64,000 nt of DNA, taken from positions 1-64,000 of the forward strand of contig JASGDN010000025.1 of NCBI GenBank assembly GCA_049841275.1, written 5' to 3'. The stretch is from JASGDN01 sp049841275. GTDB taxonomy: Bacteria; Chloroflexota; Chloroflexia; Thermomicrobiales; UBA6265. The translations under genes and the position numbers were made by a program. Below, piece by piece: positions 42,926 to 51,707 of this stretch (position 1 is the stretch's first letter; the number at the start of each line of letters is the position of its first letter). The notes below the pieces were generated by a model, which did not search any database, was not told where the DNA came from, and saw only the letters and a program-made list of their open reading frames with translations.

Positions 42926-45208
42926 ATGTTCTATGCATGGGGGCGTCTCGTTGCCCTCCATCGCCGGATGGTGGCGGTCGTGTCGCTGCTGCTCATCGTG
43001 GCGGCGATCGGGGTCATCGCGACGGTGAAGCCGGATTTCTCATCCGAGGGGTATCTCTCGGACAACGCCGAGTCGGTGCGGGTTGACCAGGCGGTCATCG
43101 ACGACTTCGGCATTGGCGGGCCGACGCTCGTCTTCCTCTTCGATCTCCCGGACGGGCAGAAGGTCGCCGATACGGGCATCCAGGCGAAGGTCGATGCGGC
43201 GCTTGCCCCCATCGCGGACGATGCGCGTTTCAACGCGCCGCTGACGACCTGGACAACCGGCGATGCCCGCTTCGTCTCGACCGATGGAACGGCGACCTAC
43301 GCCGTGGTGTATCTCAAGAAGGGGGAGGACACCCTGTCGCCCGACGCGACCAACGCGGCGATCGAGAAGGTCGCGGACGCGGCGAAGGCGCAGGGACTGA
43401 CCGCGAGTGCGGGCGGCTCGATGGCGATCAACGCCGAGATCAATCATGAGGTCGAGCGCGGGCTGATCCGCGCGGAGACGGTCGCGATACCGCTGACACT
43501 AATCTTCCTGGTGCTGGTCTTCGGGACACTGGCGGCGGCGGGGTTACCGCTGGTGATCGGCGGGCTCGGGATCGTGGCGGCCATTGCCGTGCTCTTCGTT
43601 GCCTCCCGGGTCGGGTTCCAGTCGGTCTTCGCGGTGAATGTCGTCACCATGCTCGGGCTGGGCCTTGGCATCGACTATTCGCTCTTCATGGTCACGCGCT
43701 TCCGGGAGGAGCTGCGCAAGCGTGCACCGGCCGACGCTGTCGCCGTGACGATGGCCACCACCGGCAAGGCGATCCTCTTCTCCGGTGTCACGGTGATCTT
43801 CGGCCTGGCCGCGACGATGTTCTTCCCGCTGCCGGCCCTGCACTCGCTGGGGCAGGCGGGCATCATCGTCACCTTCTGCGCGCTGGTCTTCGGCCTCTCG
43901 CTGCTGCCGGCATTGCTGGTGATGCTCGGTCATCGTCTCAACCGCCTTGCCCTGCCGTTCGCCCGCGAGCGGGTGGGGACGGAGACGAAGCAGGAATCAG
44001 GCTTCTGGTACTCCCTCGCCCACGCCGTGATGGCGCGCCCGCTGGTGTTCCTCATTCCGCTGCTCGTGTTGTTGCTGGTCGCGGGCACGCCGGTGCTGGG
44101 GCTGAACCTGACCCCGGGTGGTCCGGAGATCATGTCCCGCTCCGCCGAGGCGCGGCAGGTGACCGATCGGATGAACGCGGAGTTCGGCGGTTCGTCCGAC
44201 ACGACGCCAGTCCTGCTGACGTTCTCCGGCAATCCGTTGACGGCCGAGGGCTCCCTGCAGGTGCAGGCCCTGGCCGCCGAGATGGGGGCGATCCCCGGCG
44301 TTTCCTCGGTAGACAGCTTCGCGGTGAAGGAGGTGCCGTGGGCGCAGTGGAACGGCGATGTCTCGTCCCTGCCGCAGGAACTCCAGGCAGGCATCGCGCA
44401 GACCGTTCACGACAATCGGGTCCTCGTGCAGGTTCACACGAATGTCGAGGGCGACGACCTGGAGCAGGTGGCGCGCGATCTTCGGGCGATCCCCGGTGAC
44501 GGGGTGACGATCGCGGTCGGTGGCCAGGCCGCGGCGGCGGTGGACACGGTCGATGGCGTGAAGTCGGGCATCGTGCCAGCGGCGCTCTTCGTCGCGATCG
44601 GGGCCTACATCATCCTGCTCTTCACCTTCGGATCGGTCTTCCTGCCGCTGAAGGCGATGTTCATGTCGCTGCTCTCCATCTCCGCATCGCTCGGGGTGGT
44701 GGTGCTGATCTTCCAGGAAGGGTGGATGCAGAGCCTCTTCGGGTTCGAGGCGACGGGCGAAGTCGTCGCGATGGTGCCGATCCTCATGTTCTGCGTCCTC
44801 TTCGGGCTCAGCATGGACTACGAGGTGCTGATGCTCTCCCGCATCCAGGAGGAGTACGAGCGCACGGGCGACAACCGGACTTCGGTGGCCTTCGGGCTGG
44901 CGAATACGGGCCGGGTGATCACCGGCGCGGCGGCGATCATGGTGGTGGCGTTCGGCGGCTTCGTGCTGGCGGAGAACGTGATCCTGAAGAGCCTGGGATT
45001 CGGTCTCGCACTGGCGGTGCTGGTCGATGCGACGATCGTGCGCGGGTTGCTGGTGCCGTCCACGATGCGGCTGATGGGCCGCTGGAACTGGTGGGCGCCG
45101 GGTCCGGTGAAGCGGCTGGTCGATCGTGCGGGCCTCTCCCATCACTCCGACCTGCCGGAGGGCCACGCCGGCACGACCCCGACCGTCTCCGCCACGAACG
45201 CAGACTGA
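42926..45208 (+). CDS. MMPL/RND-family transporter
   Basis: The 760-residue exporter has about 12 membrane spans in two repeats. Each repeat has a large extracytoplasmic loop followed by GLGIDYSLFMVTRFREEL (first) and GLSMDYEVLMLSRIQEEYERTGD (second), the MMPL proton-relay motifs (GxxxDY). It probably exports lipids or drugs using the proton gradient. The ATG has AAGGAG six bases upstream; longer in-frame starts are not supported. Its regulator lies directly upstream. Confidence 0.94.
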   Translation: MFYAWGRLVALHRRMVAVVSLLLIVAAIGVIATVKPDFSSEGYLSDNAESVRVDQAVIDDFGIGGPTLVFLFDLPDGQKVADTGIQAKVDAALAPIADDARFNAPLTTWTTGDARFVSTDGTATYAVVYLKKGEDTLSPDATNAAIEKVADAAKAQGLTASAGGSMAINAEINHEVERGLIRAETVAIPLTLIFLVLVFGTLAAAGLPLVIGGLGIVAAIAVLFVASRVGFQSVFAVNVVTMLGLGLGIDYSLFMVTRFREELRKRAPADAVAVTMATTGKAILFSGVTVIFGLAATMFFPLPALHSLGQAGIIVTFCALVFGLSLLPALLVMLGHRLNRLALPFARERVGTETKQESGFWYSLAHAVMARPLVFLIPLLVLLLVAGTPVLGLNLTPGGPEIMSRSAEARQVTDRMNAEFGGSSDTTPVLLTFSGNPLTAEGSLQVQALAAEMGAIPGVSSVDSFAVKEVPWAQWNGDVSSLPQELQAGIAQTVHDNRVLVQVHTNVEGDDLEQVARDLRAIPGDGVTIAVGGQAAAAVDTVDGVKSGIVPAALFVAIGAYIILLFTFGSVFLPLKAMFMSLLSISASLGVVVLIFQEGWMQSLFGFEATGEVVAMVPILMFCVLFGLSMDYEVLMLSRIQEEYERTGDNRTSVAFGLANTGRVITGAAAIMVVAFGGFVLAENVILKSLGFGLALAVLVDATIVRGLLVPSTMRLMGRWNWWAPGPVKRLVDRAGLSHHSDLPEGHAGTTPTVSATNAD

Positions 45209-45329
45209 ACGGGCGATCGCAACGGCGCGCACCGGATGTCCACATGGGACGTTTGGTACGCGCCGCGTTCTCAGGTGCGGGTTGCTGCCGGGTTCATCGC
45301 GATGGCCAACCCGGATGCGTCATTCCATA

Positions 45330-45356
45330 TCGGGGCGATCCTTGTGATCGCCCCGA
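45330..45356. terminator. Bidirectional terminator hairpin
   Basis: TCGGGGCGATC pairs with GATCGCCCCGA around a 5-base loop, an 11-bp stem. It sits between convergent genes ending at 45208 and 45386. Confidence 0.75.
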
Positions 45357-45385
45357 CAACTATTCCGCGCTTGGCAGTAGGGCAG

Positions 45386-46168
45386 TCAGTGACAGCAGGA
45401 ATGCTCGCTGTCGCCGACTGCCCGTTCGGGCGAGCTGTTGCCGGTCTGCGAGGGAGCCGGGATGCCATCCACCGCGTAGCGGTCGTGGAGCCGCCACCAT
45501 TCGTAGCGCGGGCCTTGCGGCCATCCATCCGGAGAATCCTCCCAGTCCTCCTGCCGTCCAAACGGGGTGAGATCCATGAGCTTGTAATGGTTGAGCACGA
45601 GCTCGTTGCCCCGCCCACCCTGTTGATAGGTGAGGAAGATGCGGCCGGTGGCTCCGTCACGCAGGAGGACGCTGATCCCGTGGTCTTCCTCGCCATTCAC
45701 CGTCGCGCCAAAGTCCTCGTTGAACGTCGTGCCGAAGGAGGATACCCACGGCTTCGTCCAGCCCATACGTGTCTTCCAGGCCTCCAGCTTTGCCAGCGGC
45801 GCGCGGGAGATCAGGACGAAGGTGATGTCGCGGGCATTCAGGTGCGAGAGGTTGCCGAGGTTGTCGACCTCGGTCGAGCAGCCGACGCAGGCCTCCTCCC
45901 AATCCGGGTGGAACATGAAGTGGTAGACGATGAGCTGGCTGCGCCCCGCGAAGAGATCGAGGAGCGTGCGCGGCCCGTCCGGCGTGTCGAAGATGTAGTC
46001 CTGCGTCACCTCGACCATCGGCAGGCGACGCCGTTCGGCGGCGAGCGCGTCGCCGGCCTTCATGTGGGCTTTCTCCCTGGCCAGGAGTGCGGCGCTGGCG
46101 ACCTCCCATTGCTCGCGGGAAACGATCGGCGGCAGCGCGGAAACGGGTGTTGTGGTGGTGTTGGTCAT
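45386..46168 (-). CDS. DUF899 family thioredoxin-like protein, copy 1
   Basis: The 260-residue thioredoxin-fold protein is of the DUF899 family. LPMVEVTQDYIFDTPDG, LIVYHFMFHPDWEEACVGCSTEVDNL (a CxxC site) and LTPFGRQEDWEDSPDGWPQGP are characteristic. The C-terminus is extended past the family end and finishes SEHSCCH. AAAGGA lies eight bases before the ATG. It is paralogous to the protein at 46787-47485. Redox activity is probable but the partner is unknown. Confidence 0.9.
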   Translation of the reverse strand: MTNTTTTPVSALPPIVSREQWEVASAALLAREKAHMKAGDALAAERRRLPMVEVTQDYIFDTPDGPRTLLDLFAGRSQLIVYHFMFHPDWEEACVGCSTEVDNLGNLSHLNARDITFVLISRAPLAKLEAWKTRMGWTKPWVSSFGTTFNEDFGATVNGEEDHGISVLLRDGATGRIFLTYQQGGRGNELVLNHYKLMDLTPFGRQEDWEDSPDGWPQGPRYEWWRLHDRYAVDGIPAPSQTGNSSPERAVGDSEHSCCH

Positions 46169-46183
46169 GGGGATGTCCTTTTT

Positions 46184-46294
46184 GAGACGTGAGGAACGAG
46201 GGGCCGTCTCTATGGTGGACCTGATTCACAATCAAACGGGCTTGGGCATTTCTGCGCCGGCCTCACGTCTCACTGCTCGTTTCTCACTCCTCGG
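46184..46294. repeat. Dispersed repeat family B copy
   Basis: The left end reads GAGACGTGAGGAACGAGGGG. The right end, on the minus strand, reads CCGAGGAGTGAGAAACGAGC then AGTGAGACGTGAGG. The two ends share GAGACGTGAGG in opposite orientation. It starts right after the DoxX-like gene's stop codon and resembles the copy at 21592-21690. Confidence 0.7.
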
Positions 46295-46741
46295 TCAGCC
46301 GATGAGCGATTCGCGGAGGAAGGCGCGCAGGCGGGGATCGCGCAACAGCAGGCCGATCCAGGCGAGGATGCCGAGCGCGAGCGCGAAGAGGAAGTTCGCG
46401 CTTTCCACGCGGACCTGGATCGCCGTCGCGCCGCCGAGATAGCCGGTGAGCAGGACGGCGCCGACCAGGCTCGTGAACGGGATCAGGTAGATCAGCGAGC
46501 AGATCACCAGCGTCAGGCCGATGCCGAAGAGGTATTTCTCCGGGAAGCCGAGCGAGACCGTGCCATCGACCGCCACGCCGGCGTGGGCCATTTTCGTGAT
46601 CCCGTCGATGAAGGTGAAGAGGACGACCACGCCGCTCACGATCCATCCCGCCAGCGCGATCCGGAAGGATGCGCTTCGCACGACTGGCGCGCTTGCAGGC
46701 GTGGAGGGCGATGACGATGTGCTCGGCGTGGGCGATGACAT
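46295..46741 (-). CDS. DoxX-like family membrane protein
   Basis: The 148-residue protein has a Ser/Pro-rich N-terminus and four membrane spans, with MAHAGVAVDGTVSLGFPEK in the first loop and LLTGYLGGATAIQVRVE before the third or fourth span. These are DoxX-like (quinol- or redox-linked small membrane protein) features. It lies between two DUF899 genes in the same direction, suggesting one redox-related unit. Start uncertain by a few codons. Confidence 0.85.
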   Translation of the reverse strand: MSSPTPSTSSSPSTPASAPVVRSASFRIALAGWIVSGVVVLFTFIDGITKMAHAGVAVDGTVSLGFPEKYLFGIGLTLVICSLIYLIPFTSLVGAVLLTGYLGGATAIQVRVESANFLFALALGILAWIGLLLRDPRLRAFLRESLIG

Positions 46742-46786
46742 GGCGGGCGAATCCTCGATGGTCTGGGCGACGAACGACGCGACGAT

Positions 46787-47485
46787 CTACGAATCGTACT
46801 CGTCGTGACGCCGCATCCACGAATACTCCGGTTGCTGTGGCCAACCTTCCGGTGAGTCCTCGTTGTCCTCCTGCCGCCCGTAGGGCGTGAGGTCGAGATA
46901 GCCCAGCATGCCCATCAGCATCTCGTGGGCGTTTCCGCCGAGCGTGTAGGTCTGGAAGATGCGGTCGCCGTCACGGAAGAAGACCATCGTGTCGGCATCC
47001 TCGCCCTGGTCCGTGGTCACGCCGAAATCGCGGCTGAAATCGGAATCGAACGCGGAATACCAGGGGACATCCCAGCCCATGCGCTCGTTGTAGGCGGCGA
47101 GTTTTGGATAGGGCGCGCGCGAGATGCGGGCAACCGAGATGTCCCGCGCATGGAGGTGCGCCAGGTGGGGGAAAGAATCGGCGAGTTCGGAGCAGCCGGG
47201 GCAGCCCGCCTTCCACGCTGGATCGAACATGAAGTAGTTGAGGACGAGCTGCGTCCGCCCCTCGAAGAGGTCGAGGAAGGAGACCTCGCCGTCCGGGCCG
47301 GCGAAGGTGTAGTCCTTGGTGATTTCCACCATCGGGAGACGCCGCCGGGCAGCCGATGCGGCCTTTCGCTGCCGGTCGGCGGCCTCCTCCAATACCAGAA
47401 GTTCCTTGCGGGCGGCTTCCCATTCCTCACGGGAAACGATCGGGGGCATGGCGATAGCCGTTGCGGCGGAGGATGACTCGGTCAT
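46787..47485 (-). CDS. DUF899 family thioredoxin-like protein, copy 2
   Basis: The 232-residue thioredoxin-fold protein shares the plan of copy 1: LPMVEITKDYTFAGPDGEV, FDPAWKAGCPGCSELADS (CPGC site) and LTPYGRQEDNEDSPEGWPQQP. The ATG has AAGGAG six bases upstream. It begins the DUF899-DoxX-DUF899 gene set and may be cotranscribed with it. Confidence 0.9.
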   Translation of the reverse strand: MTESSSAATAIAMPPIVSREEWEAARKELLVLEEAADRQRKAASAARRRLPMVEITKDYTFAGPDGEVSFLDLFEGRTQLVLNYFMFDPAWKAGCPGCSELADSFPHLAHLHARDISVARISRAPYPKLAAYNERMGWDVPWYSAFDSDFSRDFGVTTDQGEDADTMVFFRDGDRIFQTYTLGGNAHEMLMGMLGYLDLTPYGRQEDNEDSPEGWPQQPEYSWMRRHDEYDS

Positions 47486-47613
47486 GGTGAACTCCTTGGG
47501 TGATGGTGCGAATCGAAACCCGGATGACGACCGGCGACGTGCCTTCACCTTAGCGAGGTGCCTACGGCGTCGCTTCTTCCCAATTGCGGGATACGAACCA
47601 TCCGATCAGTCGG

Positions 47614-48111
47614 TCAGAACGTCCAGCGCGTTTGCCCGAAGGTCCCCTTCGCGAAGCCGTAGGCGACCGCTGGGCGAACCCGGAACACGAGTGCCGGGCG
47701 ATCCTCATCGTCGACAAACGCTCCATCCCGCACGGTGAACTGCCAGCCGTACTTGCTGGCGTAGCGGTCGGCGACACGCTGCAGGAGTGGTTCGTCGTGG
47801 ACGATCTCGGCGATGCCCTCCAGCACCAGATCGATCCCCGATGCATAGGCGTTGCAGCCGGTGGTGATCGCCACCCGGGGTTGGGCAGCGAGGTTGCGTG
47901 CCTTCTGCTCCTGGGCGCCGGTGGCGAACCACAGGGCATCGTCCACCCACACCGCGATCAGTGGGGTGACGTGGGGACCTCCCTCCGCGCGGACGGTCGA
48001 GAGCCAAAAGATCTCCGCCGTATCGAGGATGGCGACGGCATCCGCCCAGGGTGCTGGCTCGGCGGTGGCGTCGCTGTAGCGGCGGTCGAGCGTGGCGATC
48101 GGGTCGAGCAT
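47614..48111 (-). CDS. Pyridoxamine 5'-phosphate oxidase-like (PPOX) protein
   Basis: The 165-residue split-barrel flavoprotein has IFWLSTVRAEGGPHVTPLIAVW, LWFATGAQEQKARNLAAQP and the end FAKGTFGQTRW, matching the PPOX family that binds FMN or F420. The ATG follows GAGAGGAAT closely. It lies 17 bases after the MoaD-like gene's stop in the same direction, so it may be the last gene of that set. Confidence 0.88.
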   Translation of the reverse strand: MLDPIATLDRRYSDATAEPAPWADAVAILDTAEIFWLSTVRAEGGPHVTPLIAVWVDDALWFATGAQEQKARNLAAQPRVAITTGCNAYASGIDLVLEGIAEIVHDEPLLQRVADRYASKYGWQFTVRDGAFVDDEDRPALVFRVRPAVAYGFAKGTFGQTRWTF

Positions 48112-48127
48112 AGAGATTCCTCTCCGG

Positions 48128-48520
48128 TCAGCCGCCAGAGATGGCGCCGACGATCAAATAGGATTCGGCGCCGTCGAGCACGGCATCAGGCAGACGGTCG
48201 TCGGGCTCGACGTGGGAAAGGTCCCTGCCACAGGCGTAGAAGCGGATCTTCGGGCGTCGCCGATCCTTGATCGCGTCGCGCAGGGTGCCCCGAAGCGCAG
48301 GGAACTGCGCGTCGAGGGCATCGATCACGCCGCGCTGGCTCGGCGCAGCGATATCGAGCGAGATCTCGCCGTCGATGTGTGCGAGGGCACGCAACGGGCC
48401 GGGCAGCAGGACGCGGATCGTCCAGGTGGTGGATGTGGCTGGGGATGTGTGCGTCGATGCTCCGGACGCTGGCTCCGTGGTCGTCGGGTCGGTTGATGGG
48501 GACGAGATGATGGCGATCAT
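48128..48520 (-). CDS. MoaD/ThiS family protein
   Basis: The 130-residue beta-grasp protein has IRVLLPGPLRALAHIDGEI and ALDAQFPALRGTLRD, then ends VGAISGG, the di-glycine C-terminus that carries sulfur in MoaD and ThiS. The first 30 or so residues are a Ser/Thr-rich leader, unusual for the family. It overlaps by ATGA the stop of the BNR-repeat gene. No molybdopterin or thiamine genes are near, so its sulfur or conjugation target is unclear. Confidence 0.85.
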   Translation of the reverse strand: MIAIISSPSTDPTTTEPASGASTHTSPATSTTWTIRVLLPGPLRALAHIDGEISLDIAAPSQRGVIDALDAQFPALRGTLRDAIKDRRRPKIRFYACGRDLSHVEPDDRLPDAVLDGAESYLIVGAISGG

Positions 48521-49635
48521 GAGAGCGTCTGCACCTCCACGGAGAGGACGGCCGGCAGGTCGTGGACGATGGCTTGCCAGGTGTCGCCGGAGTCGGGCGA
48601 GACGTAGACCTGGCCGCCGGTGGTGCCGAAGTAGATGCCGGCGGATGGCAAGGTGTCGGAGGCCATCGCGTCGCGCAGGATGTTCACGTAGCAGTGCTCC
48701 TGCGGCAGGCCGTTCGTGAGCGCTTCCCAGTCGTTGCCGCCGGTACGGCTGCGGTAGACGCGGAGCTTGCCGTCCGGTGGGAAATGCTCGCTGTCGCTCT
48801 TGATCGGCACGACGTAGATCGTTTCCGGTTCGTGCGGATGTACCTCGATCGGGAAGCCGAAGTCGCTGGGAAGGTTGCCACTGACCTCGGTCCAGCTGGC
48901 GCCGCCATTGTCGCTGCGCATCACATCCCAGTGCTTCTGCATGAAGAGCACATCCGGATTCTTCGGATGCATCGCGATGTTGTGGACGCAGTGACCGACC
49001 TCGCCATCCGGAACCGGGAAGCCTTCGGACCAGAGGCCCTTGTTGATCGGCTTCCAGGTCTCGCCGCCATCGTCGGTGCGGAAGGCTCCCGCGGCGGAGA
49101 TGGCGATCACCATCTTCTCCTCGTCGGTTGGGTCGATCACGATCGTATGCAGGCAGAGTCCGCCCGCTCCCGGCGACCATTCCATGCCGGTGGTGTGGGT
49201 GCGTAGGCCGGGGAGTTCCACCCAGGTCTGTCCCGCGTCGGTCGAGCGGAAGAGTGCCGCGTCCTCGACCCCGGCGTAGACGGTGTCCGGGCAGGAAAGC
49301 GATGGTTCCAGGTGCCAGACGCGGGCGAACTCCCACGGGTGCGGCGTGCCGTCGTACCACTGGTGATTGCCGGCATCCCCAGCGTAATGGAACTCGTTGC
49401 CGACTGGCGCCCACGTCTTGCCGCCGTCATCCGAACGCTGGATGAGCTGCCCGAACCAGCTGGTCGACTGTGAGGCGTAGAGGCGGTCCGGGTTCACCGG
49501 CGAGCCGTTGACGTGATAGATCTCCCAGCCGGGGAAGAACGGTCCGGAGACATCCCATTCCTGCCGTTCTGCGCCGGACGTGAGAATGAATGCGCCCTTG
49601 CGCGTTCCAACGAGGACGCGAACTCCATCGCTCAT
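48517..49635 (-). CDS. BNR/Asp-box repeat protein (exo-sialidase-like beta-propeller)
   Basis: The 372-residue beta-propeller has at least five Asp-box motifs (SDDGGKTW, STDAGQTW, TDDGGETW, SDNGGASW, SPDSGDTW). It begins MSDGVRVLVGTRKGAFILTS and has no signal peptide, so it is cytoplasmic. Such proteins are often called glycosyl hydrolases but lack the sialidase catalytic set. AGGAA lies before the ATG at 49635. The stop overlaps the MoaD/ThiS-like start, a pairing I have seen in other genomes, suggesting joint function. Confidence 0.9.
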   Translation of the reverse strand: MSDGVRVLVGTRKGAFILTSGAERQEWDVSGPFFPGWEIYHVNGSPVNPDRLYASQSTSWFGQLIQRSDDGGKTWAPVGNEFHYAGDAGNHQWYDGTPHPWEFARVWHLEPSLSCPDTVYAGVEDAALFRSTDAGQTWVELPGLRTHTTGMEWSPGAGGLCLHTIVIDPTDEEKMVIAISAAGAFRTDDGGETWKPINKGLWSEGFPVPDGEVGHCVHNIAMHPKNPDVLFMQKHWDVMRSDNGGASWTEVSGNLPSDFGFPIEVHPHEPETIYVVPIKSDSEHFPPDGKLRVYRSRTGGNDWEALTNGLPQEHCYVNILRDAMASDTLPSAGIYFGTTGGQVYVSPDSGDTWQAIVHDLPAVLSVEVQTLS

Positions 49636-49812
49636 GTCGTTCCTGCACCCTTCCTGAATCTGCAACGTCGATGCCTGATGCCGGTGCCCCAGTCTGATTG
49701 ACCGGATGCGGGAGGATTGCGGGGATGGATCGTGGCTGACCAACCAGGAGCCTGGACCGGTTGTCACCGATCGTACACGCTGATCATCACGGCGACTTCT
49801 TCCCGCTTGCGG

Positions 49813-50088
49813 TCAGCGAGCGGGTGCGAAGCGTTGCGCGGAGCGGGCCTTCGCCTTGATCGCTTCCGTCTCACGGTCCTTTGGCGGCGCATTCGTCTCC
49901 AGCGCGTCCAGCAGACGGGCCGAGGCGGCGGCGATCTCGGCGATAGCGGCATCGAACGCAGCCTGGTTTGCCTGCGATGGCTTCGTGAAACCGCTGATCT
50001 TGCGGACGTATTGCAGCGCGGCAGCTTCGATCTCGTCGGGTGTGGCGGGAGGATCGAAGTTGAAGAGCGGGCGGATGTTGCGGCACAT
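49813..50088 (-). CDS. DUF2277 family protein
   Basis: The 91-residue protein begins MCRNIRPLFNFDPPATPDEI and has ALQYVRKISGFTKPS, the hallmark of DUF2277. A helix and a basic tail (AKARSAQRFAPAR) follow. AGGAGG lies ten bases upstream of the ATG. Function unknown. Confidence 0.93.
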   Translation of the reverse strand: MCRNIRPLFNFDPPATPDEIEAAALQYVRKISGFTKPSQANQAAFDAAIAEIAAASARLLDALETNAPPKDRETEAIKAKARSAQRFAPAR

Positions 50089-50174
50089 AATCGGAAGGCC
50101 TCCTGCTGTCAGGCGATGTAGGACGCGGGACTGTTTGACTGCATTGTACGTTCGTGTGTGCCTGGACGGCACTT

Positions 50175-50324
50175 GTGTCCCGCAGATTCACCCACGGCGC
50201 CGGCTCGATCATCGATACGTGGGGCATCACCTATCACGCGAACGGTATCGTCCGGGGTGCTGACCTGACCGGGAAGTTCGCCTATCAGTCCGCCAATCCG
50301 CCTCACGTCTTCCCGGAGACCTAG
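50175..50324 (+). CDS. Possible 49-residue protein or C-terminal remnant
   Basis: A GTG at 50175 opens a frame that ends at 50322-50324. It encodes GAGSIIDTWGITYHANGIV and GADLTGKFAYQSANPP, with third-position GC typical of coding sequence here. It reads like the end of a larger enzyme whose front part is missing. I see no ribosome site. It lies between DUF2277 and a serine hydrolase. Confidence 0.4.
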   Translation: MSRRFTHGAGSIIDTWGITYHANGIVRGADLTGKFAYQSANPPHVFPET

Positions 50325-50335
50325 ACCTGGCGGGT

Positions 50336-51541
50336 TCACGCAATTGCCTTGTAAGCAGCACGCCAGAAGTCGTCGCGTACGGCGGGTGGTGTCGGGGAGG
50401 TCCACGCCAGGTTCGTCATCAGCACGCCGGTGAGTCCCGTCACCGGATCGTTCGTCCAGGCAGTGCCTAGCCCGCCGTCCCATCCATACGATCCCGCGTG
50501 CATGCCGAGAGCTGTGGGGTGGGTGTGGACCTGCATGCAGAAGCCCCATCCATCGACTCCGAAGACCTCGCGGTCGGCTCCGGTCGCGAGCTTCTGCGTG
50601 GAAGTCAGGTGGTCGGCGGTCATCTGCGCCACTGATTCGTGGGTGAGGATACGCACACCTTCCCGCTCGCCCATCCCGAGCAGCATTTCCCCGAACGCCA
50701 GCAGGTCGCCTGCCGTCGGGAGTAGATCACCGCCAGCGTTCGGGAAGGTTGGCGGAGTCGACCAGGCGCTGCCTGCCGCCGGGTCATAGACAGTCAGGTC
50801 ACCGGTCTCCGGGTCGGGTTGATAGCAGGTCGTGAAGCGGTCGAGTTTGGTTGCCGGCAGCTGGAATCCGGTGTCGAGCATCCCCAGCGGCGTGAAGATC
50901 CGCTCCTGCATGAACTCCGGTAATGGCTGCCTTGCCGCACGGGCGATCAGCACGCCGAGGATCTCGGCGCTGGTGTGATAGCGCCATCGGTGTCCGGGCT
51001 GGTTCAGCAGCGCGAGCGTGCCGAGCCGCTGGAGCCAGGAATCCGGGTCGTCGCCCGGCATCGGTGCGTGCGGCGCCAAGCCGGCATCCTCGATCGCCTT
51101 CTGGATCGCATACGTGCCTGGCGGCGCAAACCGGTACCCGTCACCACCCGTGAACGTGAGCAGGTCGCGCGTTGTCACTGGGCGAATGGCGGGTACCGTG
51201 TCTTCCGGATCGCTTTCCAGCGTACGCAGCACCGGCCGGTCCGCAAGTTCGGGCAGAAGGTTCCCAATGGAGGCGTCGAGACCGAGCCGTCCTTCCTCGA
51301 CCAGGATCATCGTGGCGACGCCGGCGATCGGCTTCGTGATCGAGGCGATGCGGAAGATGGCGTCCGGCACGATGGTTTGGCCATCGAGCGAGAGCGATCC
51401 GGCGACGTGCGTATGCTGCTCGCCGTGGCGGGAGAGCGCTGCCACGAGACCGGGAACGCCGCCCTCGACGGCATGCCGCGTCATCGTCTCGTCGAAGCGG
51501 TCGAGGCCCGCCGGAGTGAACGGGGGAAACGGTTGGGGCAT
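50336..51541 (-). CDS. Serine hydrolase, beta-lactamase/penicillin-binding class C type
   Basis: The 401-residue hydrolase has FRIASITKPIAGVATMILVEEGRL (SxxK), a YHTSAEI motif (YxS/N) and HAGSYGWDGGLG (KTG equivalent HxG) of class C-like esterases such as EstB. No signal peptide is visible, so it is probably a cytoplasmic esterase or peptidase rather than a penicillinase. The ATG begins MPQPFPPFTP. It lies near a fragment on the opposite strand and the MarR regulator. Confidence 0.92.
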   Translation of the reverse strand: MPQPFPPFTPAGLDRFDETMTRHAVEGGVPGLVAALSRHGEQHTHVAGSLSLDGQTIVPDAIFRIASITKPIAGVATMILVEEGRLGLDASIGNLLPELADRPVLRTLESDPEDTVPAIRPVTTRDLLTFTGGDGYRFAPPGTYAIQKAIEDAGLAPHAPMPGDDPDSWLQRLGTLALLNQPGHRWRYHTSAEILGVLIARAARQPLPEFMQERIFTPLGMLDTGFQLPATKLDRFTTCYQPDPETGDLTVYDPAAGSAWSTPPTFPNAGGDLLPTAGDLLAFGEMLLGMGEREGVRILTHESVAQMTADHLTSTQKLATGADREVFGVDGWGFCMQVHTHPTALGMHAGSYGWDGGLGTAWTNDPVTGLTGVLMTNLAWTSPTPPAVRDDFWRAAYKAIA

Positions 51542-51707
51542 GGACGGGGCCTTTCGCTTACGGTCGTGCGTCGTCCTGCCAGCATAGGGCGAGCGGCGAA
51601 ACATCGCTTCTTGCGAATTGCGCTGCTCGCGTCTGCCCACGCCGTCGTACATGCCGAAGGCACCGGCGTCGTCTTGCGCCAGTGCCTTCGTGTCTCAGGC
51701 GATTCGA

